Source: Pseudomonas viciae
Lineage (GTDB): Bacteria > Pseudomonadota > Gammaproteobacteria > Pseudomonadales > Pseudomonadaceae
Direction: 5' to 3'
Assembly (NCBI RefSeq): GCF_004786035.1
Contig: NZ_CP035088.1
Coordinates: forward strand, 4,724,001-4,788,000
Length of the DNA stretch: 64,000 bases
In this document: piece after piece, positions 1 to 9,342 of the stretch
Position numbering within the stretch: the stretch's first letter is position 1
Layout: every line of letters starts with the position of its first letter
Program-made: the position numbers and the translations under genes
Notes under the pieces: generated by a model
Database searches by the model: none
What the model was told of the DNA's origin: nothing
The model's input: the letters and a program-made list of their open reading frames with translations, nothing else

Positions 1-1960
1 ACTGGCTCGGGGCCGCCAGGGGCCCGTCGAGCAAGGCCTGTTCAGCATGACTATCGATGTCGCCAGTCAGCAGCAAGCGCTCGCCGCCGGCCTCGACCAG
101 CAAGACGCAGGACTTCTGGTTGCTTTCACGGGCAGCGGACCATTGCCACAATTGGAACCTGACCCCGTCCCACTCCCAACCTTCGCCGCTGTCGCATGCT
201 CCGGCTTGCAGCTCATCAGGCAGCGCGGCAGGATCGCCGCTGATCACCCGCCTCGTTGGCAGCCCGCTGCGCACCGCGCGAGCGCCGCCGGCGTGATCGG
301 CGTCGGCATGGCTGAGCAGCATCAGATCCAACGCCTGTACCCCCAGTTTGCGCAAAGTCGGCAGCACGACGCGCTCGCCCGCGTCGGCCTCGCCGAAGCG
401 CGGCCCGGCATCGTAAAGCAGGCTATGGCGACGGGTGCGCACGAGCACCGCAAGCCCTTGGCCGACGTCCAGGTGCCAGATTTCGGCATGGCCTTGCGGC
501 ACGCTTTCTCGCGGTGGAAAAACCATCAGCAGCAGCATTGGCCACCCCAGCACCCGCAGCGGCACCCCCTTGGGCAGCAGCAGCAAAAAAGCCCCGAGGG
601 CGGCAATACACCAGGCCCAGAGCGGAATCGAAACAGGAACCCATGCCGGCATCCGCCCGGCAACCAGCGCCAGCCCCTTGAACAGCCAATCGAGCAAGCC
701 ACCGGCTATCCACAGCAGCCCTTCACCGAGCAACGGCACCGGCAACAACGCCGTGCCGAGCAACGCCGGCGGCAACACCAACAGGCTGATCCAGGGCACC
801 GCCAGCAGATTTACCAGCGGCCCGCTGAGGCTGACCGGCAAGCCCAATATCACCAGTAACGGACACAGGCCGAGCGCAACCAGCCATTGGGCACGGGTCC
901 AGGTTTGCCACCAGCGCCAGGGCCCCAGGCGAGCGCCAAAGGTGAACATCAATATCGCCACCGCCGCAAACGACAGCCAGAACCCCGGCCGCAGGCTGGC
1001 CAGCGGATCGAACACCAGCACCCCGACAAAGGCCAGCAGCCATGCCCACCAGGGGTCCGGGTGTTTGAAGCGCAAGCGCCAGAGGAGCACCAGGCCGATC
1101 ATCGCGCAAGCCCGCCGCACCGGCACCTCGAACCCAGCGAGCAAGCCGTAGCCCAGGGCTGCGGCGAAGGCCAGCGCACAAGCCCAAGGCAACCACGGCA
1201 GACCCACCGGCCACAGCCCATAACGCGCCGCACCGGCCACCAGCAGGTACACCAGACCGGCGAGCAGACCGATGTGCTGCCCGGAAATCACCAGTAAATG
1301 GACGGTGCCAGTGTCTTGCAGTACCTGCCAATCTTCGCGGCTCAGCCCGCTGCCGTCGCCAAGCACCAAGGCCGCCAGCGCACCGGAGCGCCCGTGGGCA
1401 TCCACTTGGGCCAGAGCCTGTCGCACGCCGTCGCGCCACGCACCTTGGGCCGCTTGCAGACGAAGGCCATCCTTCACCGTGCCGGTCGCCCCGATGCCTC
1501 GGCTCAACAGCCAGGCTTCATAGTCGAAACCGTGTGGGTTCAGTAATCCGGCCGGCCGTTTGAGCTTCACAGCCAATCGCCATCGCTCGCCGCTGCTGAC
1601 GGGCGGACCACCGAACCAGGCCAGACGCATCGACGCCGGTAGCCGGGTGCGACGCGAACGGGCATCGGCCAGTTCGAAACGCACCACGTCCTCGCTGTGC
1701 TGCGGCAAGCCGACGACACGCCCTTCGACCCAGCGGGTTTCGCCATCCAGCACGGCAGGCAACCGGTCGGCCAATGCCAACTGCGCCGACAGGCAGGCCC
1801 AGGCCAACCCGAACAGAAAAAAACCCAGCGGGTAGGTGCGAAACGGCAACACCATCAACCCCAGCACCGGCATGGTTGCAATCAGCCAAAACGGCGGCAA
1901 TGCCGGTAAAAAAACCGGGGCCAACAGCCCCAGTGCAAACGCGACCAACCCTGTGCGCAT
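1..1960 (-). CDS. comEC: ComEC/Rec2 family DNA uptake channel (3' end beyond window)
   Basis: Inner-membrane channel predicted to carry single-stranded DNA into the cytoplasm during natural transformation. The frame stays open from ATG at 1960 to the left edge, giving about 653 residues of a family usually near 740, so only the C-terminus is missing. The N-terminus is hydrophobic with several membrane segments. The competence-domain motif SGQHIG lies near residue 225. A metallo-beta-lactamase-like domain follows, with DVGQG near 465-480 and the metal motif SHADADHAGG around 300-330. The only long minus-strand frames inside it are shadows, so I see no frameshift. It is divergent from the DUF2062 gene. 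Whether this strain is transformable cannot be told. Confidence 0.93.
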   Translation of the reverse strand, partial: MRTGLVAFALGLLAPVFLPALPPFWLIATMPVLGLMVLPFRTYPLGFFLFGLAWACLSAQLALADRLPAVLDGETRWVEGRVVGLPQHSEDVVRFELADARSRRTRLPASMRLAWFGGPPVSSGERWRLAVKLKRPAGLLNPHGFDYEAWLLSRGIGATGTVKDGLRLQAAQGAWRDGVRQALAQVDAHGRSGALAALVLGDGSGLSREDWQVLQDTGTVHLLVISGQHIGLLAGLVYLLVAGAARYGLWPVGLPWLPWACALAFAAALGYGLLAGFEVPVRRACAMIGLVLLWRLRFKHPDPWWAWLLAFVGVLVFDPLASLRPGFWLSFAAVAILMFTFGARLGPWRWWQTWTRAQWLVALGLCPLLVILGLPVSLSGPLVNLLAVPWISLLVLPPALLGTALLPVPLLGEGLLWIAGGLLDWLFKGLALVAGRMPAWVPVSIPLWAWCIAALGAFLLLLPKGVPLRVLGWPMLLLMVFPPRESVPQGHAEIWHLDVGQGLAVLVRTRRHSLLYDAGPRFGEADAGERVVLPTLRKLGVQALDLMLLSHADADHAGGARAVRSGLPTRRVISGDPAALPDELQAGACDSGEGWEWDGVRFQLWQWSAARESNQKSCVLLVEAGGERLLLTGDIDSHAEQALLDGPLAAPSQ

Positions 1961-2105
1961 AACCCCATCCTTGAGAGCCCTTTCGTCAGGCATAGCCGGT
2001 CAGGGGCACCCTCGGCGTTATCAATTGTCACAAAGTCTGAATCTACCCGCCGTAGAATCCGGACATACTTGCGGCTTTATTGCTTTGAACCGACCGAGAA
2101 GCCTT

Positions 2106-2621
2106 ATGCCCCGGCGCCTTTTCAAACGCTACATGCCAGACCCAGAGAGCATTCGGGAACACAAATCCTTACGTTTTCTCGGCACCCTGCTGCACGATCC
2201 CAACCTTTGGCACCTCAATCGCCATTCAGTGGCCAGGGCGATGGCCGTTGGTCTGTTTGCCGCGTTCCTGCCGATCCCCTTGCAGATGTTGCTGGCCGCC
2301 GCACTGGCCATCACGGTGCGCGGCAATATACCGATTGCCGTGAGCCTGGTCTGGCTGACCAATCCGATCACCATGCCGGCGGTGTTTTTTTGCACCTACC
2401 AGACCGGCGCCTGGCTGATGGATGTGCCTGCCCGGACGTTGCCGGAAGAACTGACCTGGGAATGGATCAGCGACCAGCTGTCCACGTTGTGGCAACCATT
2501 TCTGCTGGGATCGGTGGTGACCGGCCTGGTGCTCGGCGCCCTGGCCTACTTCGTCACCATGAGCTACTGGCGCTGGTGGGTGACCCGGCAGTGGAAACGG
2601 CGCAAGAAAAGCCGGATGTAA
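2106..2621 (+). CDS. DUF2062 domain membrane protein
   Basis: A 171-residue protein with a basic N-terminus and two or three hydrophobic segments (roughly residues 45-95 and 135-155), ending in a very basic tail rich in Arg and Lys. The pattern NRHSVARAMAVGLFAAFLPI and the WLTNPITMP motif are typical of the DUF2062 family, whose function is unknown. I chose the ATG at 2106 because family members begin with a short Pro-Arg-rich leader just before the hydrophobic part; an in-frame upstream extension reaching back to 1836 crosses the comEC promoter and is unlikely. It lies divergent from comEC and ends in an intrinsic terminator. Confidence 0.85.
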   Translation: MPRRLFKRYMPDPESIREHKSLRFLGTLLHDPNLWHLNRHSVARAMAVGLFAAFLPIPLQMLLAAALAITVRGNIPIAVSLVWLTNPITMPAVFFCTYQTGAWLMDVPARTLPEELTWEWISDQLSTLWQPFLLGSVVTGLVLGALAYFVTMSYWRWWVTRQWKRRKKSRM

Positions 2622-2630
2622 GATGCGAAA

Positions 2631-2659
2631 AAGGCCTCCCGAGCAGGGAGGCCTTTTTT
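2631..2659 (+). terminator. Intrinsic terminator after DUF2062 gene
   Basis: The inverted repeat AAGGCCTCCC / GGGAGGCCTT with a five-base loop is followed by a run of T, ten bases after the DUF2062 stop codon. Confidence 0.88.
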
Positions 2660-2678
2660 GTGGTGTTTTTACTGGCCT

Positions 2679-2774
2679 CTTCGCGAGCAAGCCCGCTCCG
2701 ACAGGGAGATTGTGGTGAACAGGCGTTTTGCGGCCATCCCGGAACAGTGTGGGAGCGGACTCGCGAAGAAGGCG
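2679..2774. repeat. REPIN-like pair of inverted REP sequences
   Basis: Two oppositely oriented copies of the CTTCGCGAGCAAGCCCGCTC / GAGCGGACTCGCGAAG core about 60 bases apart. The second copy lacks the TTG of the usual core, so it is a degraded member. It fills the gap between the DUF2062 terminator and the converging ABC transporter operon. Confidence 0.8.
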
Positions 2775-2785
2775 TCGCGATCTTA

Positions 2786-3565
2786 CTAGGTACGCATCCC
2801 CCGCCCACTGACCAACAACCGCGCGCACCCGACATAGAGCACCACGGTCGCCACCAGCATGAAGGTAATCGCGACACTGATCTTGATGTCCGAAACCCCG
2901 AGGATGCCGTAGCGGAAGGCATTGACCATATGCAGCACCGGGTTGGCCAGGGACACGGTCTGCCAGAACGGTGGCAGCAGGGAGATCGAGTAGAACACCC
3001 CGCCCAGGTAGGTCAGCGGCGTGAGCACGAACGTCGGGATGATGGAGATGTCATCGAAGTTGCGCGCAAACACGGCATTGATGAACCCCAGCAACGAAAA
3101 GATCGTCGCCGTGAGCACCACCACCAATATCGTCACCCCCAGATGGTGCACCTGCAGGTCGGTGAAGAACAGCGACAGCAGGGTCACGATCAAGCCCACT
3201 GCCAGGCCGCGCAACACGCCGCCCAGGGTATAGCCGATGAGGATCGTATGGGGTGAAACCGGCGAGACCATCAACTCTTCGATCGAACGCTGGAACTTGC
3301 TGCCGAAGAAACTCGACACCACGTTGCCGTAGGAGTTGGTGATCACCGACATCATGATCAACCCCGGCACGATGTAGTCCATGTACGTGAAGCCGCCCAT
3401 GTCACCGATCTGGCGGCCGATCAGGTTGCCAAAGATCACGAAGTACAAAACCATGGTGATGGCGGGCGGCAGCAGGGTCTGCGGCCAGATCCGCATGAAG
3501 CGCCGGACTTCGCGATAAACGATGGTATTGAGGGCGATGAGGTTGGGGCGCAGTTCGGAATTCAT
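2786..3565 (-). CDS. yadH: ABC-2 type exporter permease (YadH family)
   Basis: A 259-residue integral membrane protein with about six hydrophobic segments and the ABC-2 permease signature region near residues 75-105. It should form the membrane channel of an exporter with the ATPase encoded just upstream. Its ATG overlaps the ATPase stop by four bases (ATGA), so the two are translationally coupled. The substrate is not evident; YadG/YadH-type pairs are related to drug and polysaccharide exporters but are mostly uncharacterised. Confidence 0.88.
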   Translation of the reverse strand: MNSELRPNLIALNTIVYREVRRFMRIWPQTLLPPAITMVLYFVIFGNLIGRQIGDMGGFTYMDYIVPGLIMMSVITNSYGNVVSSFFGSKFQRSIEELMVSPVSPHTILIGYTLGGVLRGLAVGLIVTLLSLFFTDLQVHHLGVTILVVVLTATIFSLLGFINAVFARNFDDISIIPTFVLTPLTYLGGVFYSISLLPPFWQTVSLANPVLHMVNAFRYGILGVSDIKISVAITFMLVATVVLYVGCARLLVSGRGMRT

Positions 3566-4494
3566 ACCGCCACCTTCGCCAGATTTTTCTCCACCAGAGA
3601 CACGAACAACTCCTCGAGGCGATTGGTCTTGTTGCGCAGGCTCTGCACTTCAATGTGCTGCAACGCCAGCTGGGTGAACAGCCCGGTAATGCCGACGGCT
3701 TTATCCACCTGGACTTCCAGGGTGCGGTTGTCCACCAGCCGGGCCGGATAACCAATGAGCTGCGGCGCGACCTGCAGATCATTTTTCAGGTCCAGCAGGA
3801 AGGTTTCCACATGCAGTTGGCTGAGCAACTGCCGCATGCTGGTGTTCTCGACGATGGTGCCGTGGTCGATGATGCCGATGTTGCGGCACAGCTGCTCGGC
3901 CTCTTCCAGGTAGTGCGTGGTGAGGATGATGGTAATGCCTTTCTGGTTCAACTCGGTGAGGAAGGTCCACATCGAACGACGCAGCTCGATGTCCACACCC
4001 GCGGTCGGTTCGTCGAGAATCAGCAGGCGCGGCTCGTGCACCAGCGCACGGGCAATCATCAGTCGGCGCTTCATGCCGCCGGACAATGAGCGGGACGGCA
4101 CGTCACGCTTGTCCCACAGGCCCAATTGGGTCAGGTACTGCTCGGCGCGCTCGTTGGCGATCTTTGGCGGGATGCCGTAGTAGCCCGCCTGGGTCACGAC
4201 GATGTCGAAGGTCTTTTCGAACTGGTTGAAATTGAACTCCTGGGGCACCACGCCGATGCAGCGCTTGAGGGCGGCGGGCTCGCGGTCCAGGTCATGGCCG
4301 AAGATATTCACCGTGCCGCTGGTTTTGTTCACCAGGGTGGAAAGAATGCCGATGGTGGTGGATTTGCCGGCGCCGTTGGGGCCGAGCAGGGCGAAAAAGT
4401 CACCTTCGGCGACGTCCAGATCGATACCACTCAAGGCCTGGAAACCGTTGCCGTAGGTTTTGGTTAGCTGCCGGATGGACAGAGCGGAACTCAT
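3562..4494 (-). CDS. yadG: ABC transporter ATP-binding protein (YadG family)
   Basis: A 310-residue cytoplasmic ATPase. Walker A GPNGAGKST is at residues 38-46, the ABC signature LSGGMKRR near 145, Walker B LLILDEP near 168, and the switch His in ILTTHYLEEAE near 200. The last 90 residues form a DUF4162-like tail common in exporter ATPases. I start it at the ATG at 4494 (MSSALSIRQL) because alignment to the ABC fold begins there; the open frame upstream has no recognisable sequence. It partners the YadH-like permease, overlapping by four bases. Confidence 0.9.
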   Translation of the reverse strand: MSSALSIRQLTKTYGNGFQALSGIDLDVAEGDFFALLGPNGAGKSTTIGILSTLVNKTSGTVNIFGHDLDREPAALKRCIGVVPQEFNFNQFEKTFDIVVTQAGYYGIPPKIANERAEQYLTQLGLWDKRDVPSRSLSGGMKRRLMIARALVHEPRLLILDEPTAGVDIELRRSMWTFLTELNQKGITIILTTHYLEEAEQLCRNIGIIDHGTIVENTSMRQLLSQLHVETFLLDLKNDLQVAPQLIGYPARLVDNRTLEVQVDKAVGITGLFTQLALQHIEVQSLRNKTNRLEELFVSLVEKNLAKVAV

Positions 4495-4627
4495 ATCGGA
4501 TTTATGCACCAAGAAGGGAGGAAAGAATGAGATAAGGGCGCGCGGCGAGCAATACAACCACGGCGCACGAAGGCAATGGTGCGTGGCGTCGCCGCACAAG
4601 TACAGTCACGTGTGTCGATAGTAAGTA

Positions 4628-5251
4628 TTAAGTCAACGCGGTCATGACAGCCTTGCGGTAAGCCGCACGCGCTTGCAGCCGCGCGTACCAGGCCTGTAGA
4701 TGCGGCCTCGCAGCCCGTTCGATGGGCATCTCGAACCAGGCATAAATGAAACTGCCGAGGGGGATATCGCCCATGCCGATTTCATCACCCGAGAGGTAAG
4801 GCTGTTCACTCAAGGCCTGCTCGACCATCGCCAGCAAATCTTCACACTCCTTGATCGCCGCCTTGATGGCCGGCCAATCCTGCTGCTCGGCCGGGGTGCG
4901 CAAGACGCCCCAGAACACCGTGCGAAACGGTCCGGCAAAGGACGATGTGGTCCAGTCCATCCATTTTTCCGCCGTGGCCCGCGCCTGGAGATCGGTCGGA
5001 TACCACGCCGATCCCGCTGCATGGCGAGCCATCAGGTAGCGCACGATGGTGTTGGATTCCCAGAGCACGAAGCCGTCGTCTTCGATCATCGGCACGCGAC
5101 CGTTGGGGTTCTTCGCGCGATACTCGGGCGTGTCGACCACTCCAAATGCACCGCCAGCGTCGATGGCCTCATAGGCCAGCCCCAGTTCTTCGGCGCACCA
5201 CAATGCCTTGCGCACATTCGATGAGTTTTTCCGGCCCCAGATCTTCAGCAT
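4628..5251 (-). CDS. Glutathione S-transferase family protein
   Basis: A 207-residue cytosolic protein with an N-terminal thioredoxin-like domain (starts MLKIWGRKNSSNVRK, with NPNGRVPMIEDDGFVLWES as the glutathione-site region) and an all-helical C-terminal domain. The Ser in the NSSNVRK segment is the candidate catalytic residue. The start at 5251 has a GAGGA ribosome site seven bases upstream; a longer frame to 5287 lacks one. Monocistronic or co-transcribed with the next minus-strand gene, 44 bases upstream. The substrate is unknown. Confidence 0.88.
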   Translation of the reverse strand: MLKIWGRKNSSNVRKALWCAEELGLAYEAIDAGGAFGVVDTPEYRAKNPNGRVPMIEDDGFVLWESNTIVRYLMARHAAGSAWYPTDLQARATAEKWMDWTTSSFAGPFRTVFWGVLRTPAEQQDWPAIKAAIKECEDLLAMVEQALSEQPYLSGDEIGMGDIPLGSFIYAWFEMPIERAARPHLQAWYARLQARAAYRKAVMTALT

Positions 5252-5295
5252 CACGGCTTCCTCGATGGATAAATGCCGCAGCAGCATACGCCGGA

Positions 5296-5955
5296 TCAGT
5301 TGCGACTCAAATCACCCTGCATGTCACCGAGCAGGAGGGGCACTCGATCGCCAAACAGGTGTGGATAACATTTTTCCAAGTGTTCGAAAAAGAACGCTTC
5401 GGGCACATCGGCGAACTGGCCGTGGTCGGTGACGTACTCCATCAGCTTGGCGCCTTGACGGTTGAACGGGTGGAAAACGCTGTCATGGCGACCGTCGAAC
5501 GCCAGCGGTGCCACATCGAACAACTCACACAAGCCCTGGTTGAACGCCGGCGTGGCTTTGACCCAGCGCTCGTTCAGGTACAGCTCGGTATAACCGTGCA
5601 TGGCGAACACATCACTCTTGAGCAATTCCAGCAGGCGCGGCGTGGACAGGTGATTGCGTACATCCGCCAGGCCGATGCGCGCCGGGATACCGCAATGTCG
5701 GGCACAACCGGCCAGCAAGGTGGCCTTGGGCACGCAATAGCTTTCGCCCGCAGCCAATGCATAACTGCCACGCAGGGTCGCCGGATCGCGGCTGAAGGTG
5801 TAAGGGTTGTAGCGCACCGCCTCGCGCACAGCGTAATAAAGGTTGATGGCTTGATCGAGGGGATCACGGCCTGTGCCGCGATGGCCTTCGGTAAACTCGA
5901 TGACTGCCGGGTGATCGCTGTCGATGAACGGGCCGGGGTTCAGGTATTGCTGCAT
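5296..5955 (-). CDS. Transglutaminase-like cysteine protease family protein
   Basis: A 219-residue protein with a transglutaminase-like core: Cys74 in GESYCVPK followed by CGIPARIG, and His120 in HGYTELYL. These match the Cys-His part of the papain-like triad. The third residue, usually Asp in a WVxxDP context, is less clear here (WVKATPAFN). The start at 5955 is preceded by GAGGT. No signal peptide is visible, so it is probably cytoplasmic. Such proteins act as peptidases or amide-modifying enzymes; the substrate cannot be inferred. Confidence 0.85.
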   Translation of the reverse strand: MQQYLNPGPFIDSDHPAVIEFTEGHRGTGRDPLDQAINLYYAVREAVRYNPYTFSRDPATLRGSYALAAGESYCVPKATLLAGCARHCGIPARIGLADVRNHLSTPRLLELLKSDVFAMHGYTELYLNERWVKATPAFNQGLCELFDVAPLAFDGRHDSVFHPFNRQGAKLMEYVTDHGQFADVPEAFFFEHLEKCYPHLFGDRVPLLLGDMQGDLSRN

Positions 5956-5986
5956 GGGGAAGACCTCTCGAGAAACATCACCACCC

Positions 5987-6095
5987 GTAGGAGCTGCCGA
6001 GTGCAACGAGGCTGCGATCTTTCCCCAGACAATTGAACGCTGAGCGAAGACCGACAGATCAAGATCAAAAGATCGCAGCCTTCGGCAGCTCCTAC
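5987..6095. repeat. Long imperfect palindrome, GCTGCGATCTTT family
   Basis: Begins GTAGGAGCTGCCGAGTGCAA and ends GCAGCCTTCGGCAGCTCCTAC, with matching GGCTGCGATCTTT/AAAGATCGCAGCC segments inside. Related copies lie at 34355-34455 and 44093-44187, so it is a dispersed non-coding element distinct from the REP core. The rest of 6096-6331 shows no gene; it presumably carries the fadE promoter. Confidence 0.8.
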
Positions 6096-6331
6096 AGGAG
6101 GGCTTGCCTCGAGTTTATCCACAGCCCCTTCGCAGCAATAACGGCATTTCAGCCAAACAATGGCGTTTTCTCACTTTATGAGCGAACGAATTCCCACGGT
6201 TGTTGCCAACCAGACTGGCGCAATGCATCCAGGGTTTCCCACGAAATCAATCACATTGCGCTGACCACCGGTTTTGCAGATGCCGTCTAAGCTCTGAGGG
6301 TCGGTTTGCCCTGGTTCACGGAGGATTACCT

Positions 6332-8779
6332 ATGCTGTTGTTGTGGATACTGGTTCTGGTCGTCGGGATAGCCTGGCTGGCGCATCGGCGCACCGCCCCG
6401 CTGCCGGCGCTGGGGATCGTCGCGGTCTACCTGTTGGCCATGGGCATTTTGAGCCACGCGCCCGGTTGGCTGATGCTGGTCCTCTGGGTGGTACTCGCCG
6501 CCGTCGCGGCTCCGCTGCTGTTGCCAGACCTGCGCCGCAAGTATTTCAGCGCGCCGATGTTCGACTGGTTCCAGAAAACCCTTCCGCCCATGTCCCAGAC
6601 CGAGCGTGACGCCATCGACGCCGGCACGGTGTGGTGGGACGGTGAACTGTTCAGCGGCCGGCCGGACTGGGACACGCTGCTGGCCTACCCCAAGGTGCAA
6701 CTGAGCGAAGAGGAGCAGGCATTCCTCGACGGTCCCACCGAAGATCTCTGCGCCATGGTCAGCGACTGGCAGATCGGCCAGGCCATGGACCTGCCGCCTG
6801 AGGCCTGGACCCACATCAAGGAACACGGTTTCTTCGCGCTGATCATTCCCAAGGAATACGGCGGCAAAGGCTTTTCCGCCTACGCCCACTCCCAAGTGGC
6901 CATGAAACTGGCGACCCGTAGCGGCGACCTGGCGTCCACCGTGATGGTCCCCAACTCCCTCGGCCCAGCGGAGCTGCTGCTGCACTACGGCACCGACGAA
7001 CAACGCGACCATTACCTGCCACGCCTGGCCCGTGGCGACGATATTCCCTGCTTCGCCCTGACAGGGCCATTGGCCGGCTCCGACGCCGGAGCGATGCCCG
7101 ACACCGGCATCATCTGCAAGGGGCAATGGCAAGGCCAGGAAACCCTCGGCCTGCGCCTGAACTGGGAAAAGCGCTACATCACCCTTGGACCGGTGGCCAC
7201 CCTCCTCGGCCTGGCCTTCAAGGCTTATGATCCTGACCACCTGCTGGGTGACGAAGAAGACCTGGGTATCAGCCTCGCCCTGATTCCCACCGATACTCCA
7301 GGCGTCAATATCGGCCGCCGTCACCTGCCCCTCGGCGCCGCGTTCATGAACGGACCGAACTGGGGCAAGGACGTGTTCATCCCGTTGGACTTCCTCATCG
7401 GCGGCCAGGCAATGCTCGGCAAGGGCTGGATGATGCTGATGAATTGCCTGTCGGTCGGACGCTCGATTTCCCTGCCGGCGGTGGGCACCGGTGCGGCGAA
7501 GTTCACCAGCCTGGTGACCGGCCAGTACGCCCAGGTGCGCGAGCAGTTCAACGTGCCGTTATCGGCATTCGAAGGCATCCAGGAAGCCATGGCGCGCATC
7601 GGCGGCAACGCCTGGATGATGGACGCTGCACGCATGCTGACCGCCAATGCGGTGGACCTGGGGGAAAAACCCTCGGTGCTGTCGGCGATCCTCAAATACC
7701 ACCTGACCGAACGCGGCCGCGAGTGCATCAGCCACGCCATGGACGTACATGGCGGCAAGGGCATTATCATGGGCCCGAACAATTACCTGGGGCGCAGTTG
7801 GCAAGGTGCACCGATCTTCATCACGGTTGAAGGCGCGAACATCCTGTCGCGCAACCTGATGATCTTTGGCCAGGGGGCGATCCGCTGCCATCCGTTCGTG
7901 CTCAAGGAAATGGCCCTGGCCACCCGTGAAGACAAGGACCAGGCACTGATCGAGTTCGACGGTTTGTTGCTCAAGCACATTGGCTTCGCGGTCAGCAACG
8001 CCGCCAGCACCCTGGTGCTGAACCTGGGCCTGGGGCATTTCGAAAGGGCCCCCGGCAATGCCTTGAGCCAGGGTTATTTCCGCGACCTCAACCGGCAAGC
8101 GGCGGCGTTCGCCCTGCTGGCGGACCTGAGCATGATGCTGCTGGGCGGTGAGCTCAAACGCCGCGAACGCTTGTCGGCACGCCTGGGGGATGTACTGAGC
8201 AACCTCTATTTGGCCTCCGCCGCGCTCAAGCGTTACCACGACCTGGACTCGCCCGACCACATGGCACCGTTGTTTACCTGGGCCATGGAAGAAAGCCTGG
8301 GCCAGTCGGAGCGTGCGCTGGACGAACTGCTGAGCAACTTCCCGAACCGGGTGCTGGGTTGCCTGTTGCGCCTGGTGGTGTTCCCTTTCGGCCGCCGCCA
8401 CAAAGGCCCGAGCGACAGGCTGGACGCCGAAGTGGCCGCCGTGATCGGCCGGGCCAAGGGCGATCCCACCCTCGAAGAGTTGCTGCAAGGCTGCTATCGA
8501 CCGCAATCGACCGACGATCCGGTGGGTGCCCTGCAACACGCCGCCGACCTGCTTGCCGCCGCCCAGCCGCTGCATAAAAAACTGCACGTCGCCGTCAAGC
8601 AGGGCCAGCTCAACCCGGCCCCCGGTGAACACCTTATTGACGCAGCCCTGGAAGCCGGTGTGCTGCAGGTGGACGAAGCCCAGACGTTGCGCACGGCCGA
8701 AGCAGCGCGACGCAAGGTCATCGATGTGGATGATTTCGATAAGGAGGAACTGACGCTGGCCGAGACAAAAGTCCGTTGA
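6332..8779 (+). CDS. fadE: Acyl-CoA dehydrogenase FadE
   Basis: An 815-residue enzyme, the same size as E. coli FadE (814), catalysing the first FAD-dependent step of fatty-acid beta-oxidation. Two N-terminal membrane segments (residues 1-18 and 28-65) are followed by the acyl-CoA dehydrogenase N-terminal, middle and C-terminal domains. Family motifs include IPKEYGGKGFSAYAHSQV, FALTGPLAGSDAGAMPDTG and MDVHGGKGIIMGPNNYLGRS, followed by the DUF1974-like tail. The ATG at 6332 has a GGAGGA site seven bases upstream. It is followed by a hairpin and a small conserved gene. In P. aeruginosa the comparable gene is PA2815 (from memory). Confidence 0.95.
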   Translation: MLLLWILVLVVGIAWLAHRRTAPLPALGIVAVYLLAMGILSHAPGWLMLVLWVVLAAVAAPLLLPDLRRKYFSAPMFDWFQKTLPPMSQTERDAIDAGTVWWDGELFSGRPDWDTLLAYPKVQLSEEEQAFLDGPTEDLCAMVSDWQIGQAMDLPPEAWTHIKEHGFFALIIPKEYGGKGFSAYAHSQVAMKLATRSGDLASTVMVPNSLGPAELLLHYGTDEQRDHYLPRLARGDDIPCFALTGPLAGSDAGAMPDTGIICKGQWQGQETLGLRLNWEKRYITLGPVATLLGLAFKAYDPDHLLGDEEDLGISLALIPTDTPGVNIGRRHLPLGAAFMNGPNWGKDVFIPLDFLIGGQAMLGKGWMMLMNCLSVGRSISLPAVGTGAAKFTSLVTGQYAQVREQFNVPLSAFEGIQEAMARIGGNAWMMDAARMLTANAVDLGEKPSVLSAILKYHLTERGRECISHAMDVHGGKGIIMGPNNYLGRSWQGAPIFITVEGANILSRNLMIFGQGAIRCHPFVLKEMALATREDKDQALIEFDGLLLKHIGFAVSNAASTLVLNLGLGHFERAPGNALSQGYFRDLNRQAAAFALLADLSMMLLGGELKRRERLSARLGDVLSNLYLASAALKRYHDLDSPDHMAPLFTWAMEESLGQSERALDELLSNFPNRVLGCLLRLVVFPFGRRHKGPSDRLDAEVAAVIGRAKGDPTLEELLQGCYRPQSTDDPVGALQHAADLLAAAQPLHKKLHVAVKQGQLNPAPGEHLIDAALEAGVLQVDEAQTLRTAEAARRKVIDVDDFDKEELTLAETKVR

Positions 8780-8794
8780 TCCTCCCTACCATGT

Positions 8795-8834
8795 AAAAGC
8801 GGGCGCAAGAGCTTTATACTCCTGCGCCCGTTTT
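8795..8834 (+). terminator. Hairpin between fadE and the next gene
   Basis: Arms CGGGCGCA.GAG and CTCCTGCGCCCG with an AT-rich loop and flanking A4/T4. The T-run is short and the next ribosome site starts only seven bases later, so it may reduce rather than abolish read-through. Confidence 0.55.
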
Positions 8835-8853
8835 GCTCTTGAGGACTTATCTC

Positions 8854-9261
8854 GTGTCCAATGTCGTTGCCGATCACCTTGTCTTGCTTGACCACTTGCG
8901 CAGCATCCTGGTCGCCGTGGGTGAGGCCGAACAGGTTCCCGAAGAAAGCCATGCCCTGTTTCTGGAACGCTTCGACGAGTTGCGCGCGCAGTTGCCCGTT
9001 GACCCGATCGAAAGCCAATACCTGGGCCAGGACCTGCTGTGCCAGGTGATCGTCCGTTACCCACAGATCGCCCACCTGGTGCCTCGCGACTTGCTCTGGT
9101 ACTTCGCCGGTGACTGCCTGCACTACATGCCCGACGAAGAAATCGCGCTGTACCAGGCCTTGGAAGAACGTCGCTTCGAAGCCGAACAAAACGACGAACC
9201 CTTCGACTGGAACCAGGAAAAGCAATTGCTGGCAATGTCGGACCAGGACAGCAAACACTGA
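8854..9261 (+). CDS. Conserved hypothetical protein, PA2817-like
   Basis: A 135-residue acidic, soluble protein without signal peptide or membrane segment. It has a helical, Glu-rich sequence with the segment HLVPRDLLWYFAGDCLHYMP in the middle. I recognise it only as a small protein that follows fadE in Pseudomonas (PA2817-type); no function is known to me. GTG at 8854 is chosen because GAGG lies ten bases upstream; the TTG at 8833 sits inside the preceding hairpin. The gene ends at a strong terminator. Confidence 0.75.
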   Translation: MSNVVADHLVLLDHLRSILVAVGEAEQVPEESHALFLERFDELRAQLPVDPIESQYLGQDLLCQVIVRYPQIAHLVPRDLLWYFAGDCLHYMPDEEIALYQALEERRFEAEQNDEPFDWNQEKQLLAMSDQDSKH

Positions 9262-9277
9262 TTGCGATCGTTCATGC

Positions 9278-9312
9278 AAAAGGCCCGCACGGTTAACCTG
9301 CGGGCTTTTTTT
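9278..9312 (+). terminator. Intrinsic terminator after the PA2817-like gene
   Basis: A-rich arm, then GGCCCGCA, a loop, TGCGGGC and T7, which is a classic rho-independent form. Confidence 0.88.
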
Positions 9313-9342
9313 GCTTTGCCAAAGGGTGTTGCATGGACCGGC

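Noticed and set aside
723..1439. Apparent break of comEC into several minus-strand frames
   Set aside because: These frames are out of register. Reading from ATG 1960 gives one continuous frame with all ComEC motifs to the window edge.
2069..3256. 395-codon plus-strand frame over the DUF2062 gene and the ABC permease
   Set aside because: It crosses a terminator and a REP pair and reads out of frame through two real genes.
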